Part shown: one piece after another, positions 5,037 to 9,580 of the stretch
Layout: each line of letters opens with the position of its first letter
Numbering within the stretch: the first letter of the stretch is position 1
Source of the DNA: JAUWQU01 sp964564285
Lineage (GTDB): Bacteria; Planctomycetota; Phycisphaerae; SM23-33
Assembly: GCA_964564285.1 (NCBI GenBank)
Contig: CAZMBZ010000205.1
Span: 1-9,580, forward strand
Direction: 5' to 3'
DNA: 9,580 bases
The notes under the pieces: generated by a model
What the model was told of the DNA's origin: nothing
Databases searched by the model: none
Seen by the model: the letters and a program-made list of their open reading frames with translations, nothing else
Position numbers and translations under genes: made by a program

Positions 5037-7934
5037 ATGAAAAAGGCCATTACCCTACTGCTCCTGCTCCTGAACACTCATGCCTTCGCCGTCGGAGTCC
5101 AGGAGTTCGTAACCACGTCCTTCAGCGACGGGGACTTCAAGTTATCCTGGAAAACATGCGCAGCCGACGTGTATGTCAGCCAGGCCGAGACCGTCGCCGT
5201 CCGCAATGCCACCTCGCTCTTTGCCCAGGATGTCGAGCGGGTCACCGGCAGGAAGCCCTCGATCAAGAACACCACCACCGGGCTTTCCCGCCACGCCGTC
5301 ATCGTGGGAACCCTCGGGAAATGCAAGGTGATCGAGGACCTCGTCAAGGCGGGCAAACTCGACGTAAGCAAAGTCCGTGGAAAGTGGGAAACCTTCCTCA
5401 TCCAGGTAGTCCCCAATCCATTACCGGGAGTGGATACAGGCCTCGTTATTGCCGGAAGCGACAGGCGGGGCGCCATCTACGGCCTGTTTGACGTGTCGGA
5501 AAACATGGGCGTGTCCCCATGGTACTGGTTTGCCGACGTCCATCCCCGCAAACAGAAAGCCCTGGTGGTGAAAAAGGGAACCTATCGGGAGGGGCCGCCC
5601 TCGGTAAAATACCGCGGCATCTTCATCAACGATGAAATGTGGGGCATCAGGCCCTGGGCCATGAAGACCTATGCGCCCGACGAGGGACAGGGACTCGGGC
5701 CAAAGACCTACCGCCGAATATTCGAACTGCTGCTGCGGCTCAAGGCCAATCACATCTGGCCGGCCATGCACAGAGGAACCAAGCCCTTCAACTACTATGA
5801 GCGCAACAAGGTCGTCGCCGACGAATACGCCATCGTGATGGGAACCTCCCACATCGAGCCCATGCTTCGCAATAACATAGGCGGCGCCGAATGGGACGTC
5901 GAATACCCCGGCGAGCCCTGGAATTACCTGACCAACAAGGACCACATATACAAGTACTGGGAAGACCGCGTTAAGACCAACGCCAGGTACGAAAACATAT
6001 ACACCATCGGCAAACGCGGCAAGGACGACGGGGCAGGCAAGGATGTCAACGTACCGGTGCTGGAACGAATCTTCGCCGATCAGCGGAAGATTCTGCGGGA
6101 CTGGGTAAACCCCGATCCAGCCAAGGTTCCACAGGTGCTGATCGCCTATACGGAGATACTGGGGCTGCTAAACCGTGGGCTGCGCGTGCCGGACGATGCC
6201 ATCATCTGCTGGCCTGACGATAACTGGGGGAATATCCGCCAACTGCCTAACCACAAGGAACAGCAGCGGCCCGGGGGTTCGGGTATTTACTATCACTTCC
6301 AATGGCTTCAGGGAGCCAGCGCTTGCTATGTCTGGCTGCACACGACGCCTTTGGGGCTTACATGGCAGCAGATGCACATGGCGTATGAGTACAATGTCAG
6401 AGACCTCTGGGTGGTGAATATGGGGGACATAAAGCCCGGCGAAATCGCCATGGAGTATTTCCTTCGCATGGGCTGGGATATTTCGCCATGGACCAACCGG
6501 AACTCGCGCGAATTCCTGCTGTCCTGGGCGACCCGGGATTTCGGAGCCCAATTCGCCGAGCCGATTGCGGATATCCTGGAAAAGCATTTTGAGCTGGGCT
6601 ACGCCCGTCGGCCGGAATCCATGGTGCAGAAGAGATGGAAAGGACCCGCCAAATGGGATTGGTTCAGCCTGGACAATTACAATGACGAGGTCCAACGGCG
6701 CATCGACGCTTACGATGAGTTGATCCGCAAGACAGATCAGCTATATGCAAAACTGCCTCGTGAACTCAAGGACGCCTTCTTTCAGATGGTGTTGTACAAC
6801 GTCAAGTGCGCGGGCCTGCACAACAAGAAAGTCCTCTACGCCCAGAAGAGCAACGCTTATGGCGCCCAGGGCCGGGCCAGCGCAGCCAGCTACGCCGGAC
6901 TGGCAGAGAAGGCCCTGGATAATTTGAAGGCGGTCATCAAACATTACAACACCTCCCTGCTGACCGTCGGAGACAAGTGGAACCACATGGCCTCCATGCC
7001 CGGACCCTATGGTGGGCAGGCGGCTCAATTCCACATGCCGCCGCTGAGCCACTACAGCGGCACGGGACCCGCCTGCCTGAAAATGGACCTGGAGGGCGGC
7101 GCCAAAAACGTTCTTCCGGACTTCAGCGTATACCCAAAAAACAAACGTTTCATCGACCTGTATAATTCAGGTTCGGGAACCGTCAAATGGACCGCCAAAG
7201 TGTCTGATGAGTGGGTAAAACTAAGCAAGACGTCCGGGCAATTCGATAAAGAAGCACGCATATGGGTCACAATCGACTGGGAAAAGGCCCCCAAAGGCCC
7301 GAAACAGCAGGCGAAAGTCACCTTCAAAGGTACCGGAAAAGCACTCAGTGCCTCCATTACGGCGTTCAATCCAGCCCTGCCAACACGTGAAAAGGTCAAG
7401 GGATTCGTGGAAAGCCACGGTTATGTCTCCATCGAAGCCGAGCATTACTCCCGTAAAGTGGACAAAAAAGGCGCCGGCTGGGCCGTTGTAACCGGTTTGG
7501 GGAGAACCGGCGACTCCGTAACTGTCCTGCCGACGACCATTCCAGCATGCACGGGTAGCGCAATCGCCACATCTTCGCCCGTTCTGGAGTACGATCTGCA
7601 CATGTTCAGCAAGGGAAAGTTGAAGGTAACGCTGCATTCCAGCCCCACCAGGCCAATAAACGCGGGCTACAAACTTCGATATGCCGTGTCTTTCGATAAC
7701 GAAACGCCCACTGAAGTCTCGGGCGGACCCGCCAGTGTCATCGACAACGTACGGAAGACGACAAAAGAGTTCACAATCGCCCAGCCGGGACAGCATGTAT
7801 TGAAGATATGGATGGTGGACCCGGGTATGGTGCTGGACAAAATCGTCATCGACACCGGCGGCGTGGTGGACTCGTACCTGGGTCCGCCAGAGTCATTCTG
7901 CAATCAGAGAAAACCGGGCTCCGCTTCGGATTAG
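5037..7934 (+). CDS. Secreted glycoside hydrolase family 115 xylan alpha-1,2-glucuronidase
   Basis: The product has 965 residues. Residues 1-18 are a Sec signal peptide (MKKAITLLLLLLNTHAFA), so the enzyme acts in the periplasm or outside. GH115 enzymes remove (4-O-methyl)glucuronic acid from xylan side chains, including internal ones. Family blocks seen: RGIFINDE (193-200), FELLLRLKANHIWPAMH (229-245), MGTSHIEPM (268-276), the PDDNWGNIRQL region, YYHF (418-421), and a motif ending in GDIKPGE (463-469). The likely order is an N-terminal domain (about 19-190), a TIM-barrel catalytic domain (190-500), a helical domain (500-680), a beta-sandwich resembling BACON/Ig-like modules (about 690-785), and the GH115 C-terminal domain (about 789-950). 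The length is normal for the family. Deviations from the usual pattern include HIEP where I expect HHEP. The start is set by the signal peptide; the ribosome binding site (GCAAGAAG) is weak. No other xylan genes are in view. Specificity for xylan, as opposed to another glucuronic-acid glycan, is family-based inference. Confidence 0.93.
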   Translation: MKKAITLLLLLLNTHAFAVGVQEFVTTSFSDGDFKLSWKTCAADVYVSQAETVAVRNATSLFAQDVERVTGRKPSIKNTTTGLSRHAVIVGTLGKCKVIEDLVKAGKLDVSKVRGKWETFLIQVVPNPLPGVDTGLVIAGSDRRGAIYGLFDVSENMGVSPWYWFADVHPRKQKALVVKKGTYREGPPSVKYRGIFINDEMWGIRPWAMKTYAPDEGQGLGPKTYRRIFELLLRLKANHIWPAMHRGTKPFNYYERNKVVADEYAIVMGTSHIEPMLRNNIGGAEWDVEYPGEPWNYLTNKDHIYKYWEDRVKTNARYENIYTIGKRGKDDGAGKDVNVPVLERIFADQRKILRDWVNPDPAKVPQVLIAYTEILGLLNRGLRVPDDAIICWPDDNWGNIRQLPNHKEQQRPGGSGIYYHFQWLQGASACYVWLHTTPLGLTWQQMHMAYEYNVRDLWVVNMGDIKPGEIAMEYFLRMGWDISPWTNRNSREFLLSWATRDFGAQFAEPIADILEKHFELGYARRPESMVQKRWKGPAKWDWFSLDNYNDEVQRRIDAYDELIRKTDQLYAKLPRELKDAFFQMVLYNVKCAGLHNKKVLYAQKSNAYGAQGRASAASYAGLAEKALDNLKAVIKHYNTSLLTVGDKWNHMASMPGPYGGQAAQFHMPPLSHYSGTGPACLKMDLEGGAKNVLPDFSVYPKNKRFIDLYNSGSGTVKWTAKVSDEWVKLSKTSGQFDKEARIWVTIDWEKAPKGPKQQAKVTFKGTGKALSASITAFNPALPTREKVKGFVESHGYVSIEAEHYSRKVDKKGAGWAVVTGLGRTGDSVTVLPTTIPACTGSAIATSSPVLEYDLHMFSKGKLKVTLHSSPTRPINAGYKLRYAVSFDNETPTEVSGGPASVIDNVRKTTKEFTIAQPGQHVLKIWMVDPGMVLDKIVIDTGGVVDSYLGPPESFCNQRKPGSASD

Positions 7935-7994
7935 CAATCCGTCGAGAAATGGATTTCGTCGCGCGAGCGAGCCTGGATTCCAGGCATCAGGGAA

Positions 7995-8014
7995 GAAACC
8001 GCAGGTGCGGTTTC
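7995..8014. terminator. Candidate bidirectional hairpin terminator
   Basis: A perfect 8-bp stem GAAACCGC/GCGGTTTC encloses a 4-nt loop. On the plus strand it is followed by CCGCGGGG, with no T-run. On the minus strand it is followed by TTCCCTG, slightly T-rich. Its position between two converging genes supports a termination or mRNA-end-protection role. The missing U-tract keeps confidence low. Confidence 0.3.
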
Positions 8015-8112
8015 CCGCGGGGCAGGCGGAACGTTAGGAACGGTACACGGATAGACATTCGACGGTTGCGCATGCAAGCGGGCGGCCGAGGGGTTTCGCC
8101 CCTTGGAACCCC

Positions 8113-8151
8113 GCCCTTCGACTCGCTTCGCTCGCTCAGGGCAAGAAGGGC
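8113..8151. repeat. Imperfect palindrome of the dispersed-repeat type
   Basis: Arms GCCCTTC (8113-8119) and GAAGGGC (8145-8151) enclose ACTCGCTTCGCTCGCTC and an inner AGGGC. From memory, very similar CTTCGACTCGCTTCGCTC-type palindromes are scattered in intergenic DNA of many environmental bacteria. Only one copy is in this window, so its repeat status here is inference. Confidence 0.4.
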
Positions 8152-8189
8152 AAAGTACAAAAGAGCAAAACTGCAAAGGGCAATTCCAT

Positions 8190-9131
8190 TCAGTCCACGC
8201 CAGACAAAACCACCACCCGAAACCCGCCGTAGTGGAGCCCGTTGACGGGGTAGTACCCGACACGGATCGCAGACCGGCAGTAGGCAGGATCGTTGACCCA
8301 ACTGCCGCCGCGCAGGACGCGCTGGGTGCCAGAATCCGGTCCCGCGGGGTCTTGATTCTTCGCACCTGCCTGACCGGCAGGCAGGTTCGCGTAAGAATCA
8401 GCGTGCCAGTCGCTACACCACTCCCAGACATTGCCATGCATGTCGTACAGCCCGAAGCCGTTGGGCGGAAAGCTGCCTGCCGGCGTCGTCTGGAGAGTCT
8501 TGGCCTTCTGCGCGGAGGACATTCCCACCCACGCCATGATCGCATCCCAAACGCCTGGTTTGGAAATCTGCGCGAAGACGGCATTGGCCTGCCCCGGCTT
8601 GAGCACGTCGCCGGTGTGGAACGCCGTGGTCGTCCCCGCACGGCAGGCGTATTCCCACTGGGCCTCGGTGGGCAACATCACCCTCTTGCCAGTCCTGGCA
8701 GAAAGCTTCTGGCAAAACTCCACGGCATCGTCCCAGGAGACATTCTCCACCGGATTCTTCGCGCCTTTGAAGCTGCTGGGATTGACGCCCATCACCTGCT
8801 CGTACTGCTCCTGCGTTACCTCGAACACCCCCATGTAGAACGGCTTGCTGATGGTCACCTCGTGCTGCGGGCCTTCACCGCCGATTCGGCCGGCCTCCGT
8901 GGCGGGCGAGCCCATCATGAACTTGCCGGGCGGTATGAGCACCAGCCGCATCTTCACCTCGTCGCCGAGATCAAGAACGGTTTCCGGCCAGTGGCCAGCC
9001 ATGTAATACCAGATGCCGCCGGCCGCAAGCCAGGCTGCGATGACCGCGATGCCGATCTTGGTTCTGCGGCTGACTTTCCTGGTTTTTTTGCCCACCACCT
9101 TGCCCACCACTTTTTCCACCGCGCCACCCAT
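8190..9131 (-). CDS. Membrane-anchored SUMF1/formylglycine-generating-enzyme-fold protein (probably not a true FGE)
   Basis: The product has 313 residues from ATG 9129-9131, preceded by GGGAAGG. A longer in-frame start at 9269 would add 46 residues unlike the family. Residues 1-24 are short and basic. A transmembrane helix spans about 25-46, placing the rest outside the cytoplasm. Residues from about 60 to 308 are an FGE-sulfatase (SUMF1) domain. It shows IPPGKFMMGSP, VTQEQYEQVMG, NPVENVSWDDAVEFCQKLS, LPTEAQWEYACRAG, GLYDMHGNVWEWCSDW and RVLRGGSW (271-278). True aerobic FGEs use two Cys for copper. Aligning GGSW-VNDPAYC with the human enzyme, the first is Asn280 and the second is Cys285. The usual GFRC end reads GFRV. 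Conversion of sulfatase Cys to formylglycine is therefore unlikely; a binding or other oxidoreductase-like role is possible. No sulfatase is in view. Residues 250-256 (LPAGQAG) come from a palindromic DNA insertion. Confidence 0.88.
   Translation of the reverse strand: MGGAVEKVVGKVVGKKTRKVSRRTKIGIAVIAAWLAAGGIWYYMAGHWPETVLDLGDEVKMRLVLIPPGKFMMGSPATEAGRIGGEGPQHEVTISKPFYMGVFEVTQEQYEQVMGVNPSSFKGAKNPVENVSWDDAVEFCQKLSARTGKRVMLPTEAQWEYACRAGTTTAFHTGDVLKPGQANAVFAQISKPGVWDAIMAWVGMSSAQKAKTLQTTPAGSFPPNGFGLYDMHGNVWEWCSDWHADSYANLPAGQAGAKNQDPAGPDSGTQRVLRGGSWVNDPAYCRSAIRVGYYPVNGLHYGGFRVVVLSGVD
8354..8399. repeat. Palindromic repeat inserted in frame in the SUMF1-like gene
   Basis: The core has perfect 9-bp arms ACCTGCCTG (8364-8372) and CAGGCAGGT (8378-8386) with a 5-nt spacer. 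Outside it, CGC (8361-8363) pairs with GCG (8389-8391), and GATTCTT (8354-8360) pairs with AAGAATC (8393-8399). Only small bulges of 2 nt and 1 nt interrupt a stem of 19 pairs. In the protein this encodes LPAGQAG (residues 250-256), in the variable loop between the DMHGNVWEWC and LRGGSW blocks. Confidence 0.7.
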
Positions 9132-9232
9132 GAGCCGAACCTTCCCGAAGAACCCAAGGCAGCAGTTTACCCCGCCGACGGGGACAGGGCAACTGCCTCG
9201 GCCGGCTCGTCCGGCCAGTGAAAGCCGCGTGC

Positions 9233-9263
9233 CATGCTTCCGGACGCTTCTTCCGAAAGCATG
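9233..9263. promoter_or_regulatory. 11-bp stem-loop upstream of the SUMF1-like gene
   Basis: CATGCTT (9233-9239) pairs with AAGCATG (9257-9263). After one C/A mismatch, CGGA (9241-9244) pairs with TCCG (9252-9255) around a 7-nt loop. CATGCTTCCG from the left arm recurs at 9320-9329. The position, about 100 bp upstream of the SUMF1-like ATG in a divergent region, fits a regulatory dyad or leader structure, but no known regulator site is recognised. Confidence 0.4.
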
Positions 9264-9430
9264 TTCCAAGTGAGATCTCGGTAGAACAAGACCACATCAA
9301 ACCCGCAACGTCGAGAGAACATGCTTCCGCAAGAAGCCGCGGCATCATGGCCCGGGAACGGCCCGACTGTCCAGTTATCCAGCAGAAGAGGCAGAACCGG
9401 ATGTTGGGATCATGGTTAGAATCTTCAGAA

Positions 9431-9481
9431 AGGCCGACGGTCCCGGCGCGCCGGGATCGGCCGGAGTCTATCCAGGAAATC
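9431..9481 (+). repeat. Dispersed repeat copy 2 (inverted relative to 4719-4769)
   Basis: A 24-bp block at 9439-9462 is identical to the reverse complement of 4738-4761. ATCCAGGAAATC at 9470-9481 matches the second conserved block. It contains the perfect palindrome TCCCGGCGCGCCGGGA (9441-9456). It ends 20 bp before the start codon of the next gene, so it is inside that gene's probable leader or promoter. Confidence 0.75.
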
Positions 9482-9501
9482 TCGGCTAAGCCGGAGTGGC
9501 C

Positions 9502-9580
9502 ATGAGCAATTCGCTGAAACGAATACCGATGACGGTTATATGGACGATCGCAATTCTCTGTAGCTGCACGTCCGCCAGCC
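9502..9580 (+). CDS. N-terminus of a probable secreted lipoprotein (truncated by window edge)
   Basis: ATG 9502-9504 is preceded by GGAG five bases upstream, a good ribosome binding site. The 26 visible residues form a signal peptide: a basic start (MSNSLKR), a hydrophobic core (VIWTIAILC), then LCSC, which resembles a lipobox with Cys22 as the lipidated residue (Cys20 is an alternative). The mature part is outside the window, so function cannot be given. A type I signal peptide cut near Ala25 is the alternative. It faces away from the SUMF1-like gene. Confidence 0.6.
   Translation, partial: MSNSLKRIPMTVIWTIAILCSCTSAS

Larger units (their letters stand above)
7935..8189. other. Intergenic palindrome cluster between convergent genes
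   Basis: This 255-bp gap between the GH115 stop and the SUMF1-like stop contains no gene. It packs four dyads: GCCTGG/CCAGGC with a 3-nt loop (7971-7985); GAAACCGC/GCGGTTTC with a 4-nt loop (7995-8014, 8-bp perfect stem); GGGGTT/AACCCC (8090-8112), which also contains the alternative GGGG/CCCC stem; and GCCCTTC/GAAGGGC (8113-8151) around ACTCGCTTCGCTCGCTC. The 7995-8014 hairpin, about 60 bp after the GH115 stop, is the best candidate for a shared transcription end, although it lacks a clear T-run. The stretch after it on plus, 8140-8180, is A-rich with repeated GGGCAA. Confidence 0.6.
9132..9501. other. Divergent intergenic region with hairpins, no gene
   Basis: This 370-bp region separates the SUMF1-like start from the lipoprotein start and should carry both promoters. 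I find no convincing -35/-10 pair; TAGAAT at 9417-9422 is a possible plus-strand -10 without a good -35. Dyads seen are GGCCGG/CCGGCC with a 5-nt loop (9200-9216), a long stem at 9233-9263, GCTTC/GAAGC (9323-9337), and the dispersed repeat at 9431-9481, whose end is 20 bp before the downstream ATG. Confidence 0.55.

Noticed and set aside
8103..9221. A 372-codon plus-strand open frame
   Set aside because: It is antisense to the SUMF1-like gene, whose conserved blocks clearly occupy the minus strand. The predicted protein is His/Arg/Ala-rich with no domain, a normal shadow in GC-rich coding DNA.
9132..9269. 46-residue N-terminal extension of the SUMF1-like protein
   Set aside because: The extension crosses two hairpins and is Arg/Gly/Cys-rich with no family resemblance. 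ATG 9131 has a GGGAAGG site and gives a short basic lead before the membrane helix.

Overview
The window looks like a chromosomal segment of a GC-rich bacterium, most likely a planctomycete (Phycisphaerae-like). This is inferred from four things seen together: a zinc-ribbon/TM/trypsin-like protease/TPR protein, a PEP-CTERM protein ending in VPEP-TM-RRKRR, a membrane-anchored SUMF1/FGE-fold protein, and a large secreted GH115 xylan alpha-glucuronidase. No rRNA, tRNA or CRISPR array was seen, and nothing fixes the taxon.

Layout. 1-301 (+): the tail of an unrecognised CDS whose stop overlaps the start of a 33-codon ORF. 315-2114 (-): membrane-anchored S1C protease with C-terminal TPRs, convergent with the small ORFs. 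2115-2236: spacer with a strong bulged hairpin. 2237-3022 (-): PEP-CTERM protein, with a plausible sigma70-type promoter at 3133-3160. 3174-4597: a complete IS4-family insertion sequence (transposase on +), with 20-bp inverted repeats differing at one position. It ends 13 bp short of the -35 box of the PEP-CTERM promoter. 4598-5036: a palindrome-rich leader with no confident gene. 5037-7934 (+): GH115 glucuronidase. 7935-8189: a cluster of small palindromes between convergent genes. 8190-9131 (-): membrane-anchored FGE-fold protein carrying an in-frame palindromic repeat. 9132-9501: divergent intergenic region with hairpins. 9502-end (+): start of a probable lipoprotein.

How the parts relate. 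There is no tight operon. The GH115 enzyme points to extracytoplasmic degradation of glucuronoxylan. The PEP-CTERM protein would be an exosortase substrate, but no exosortase is in view. The protease and the SUMF1-like protein are both predicted to sit on the membrane with their functional domains outside the cytoplasm. The IS, the palindrome clusters and a roughly 51-bp repeat present in inverted copies at 4719-4769 and 9431-9481 show that the segment has been shaped by mobile and repeat DNA.

I found no convincing new multi-gene system. The most useful leads are the two-copy inverted repeat with a 16-bp palindrome at its core, and the palindromic repeat translated inside the SUMF1-like gene.
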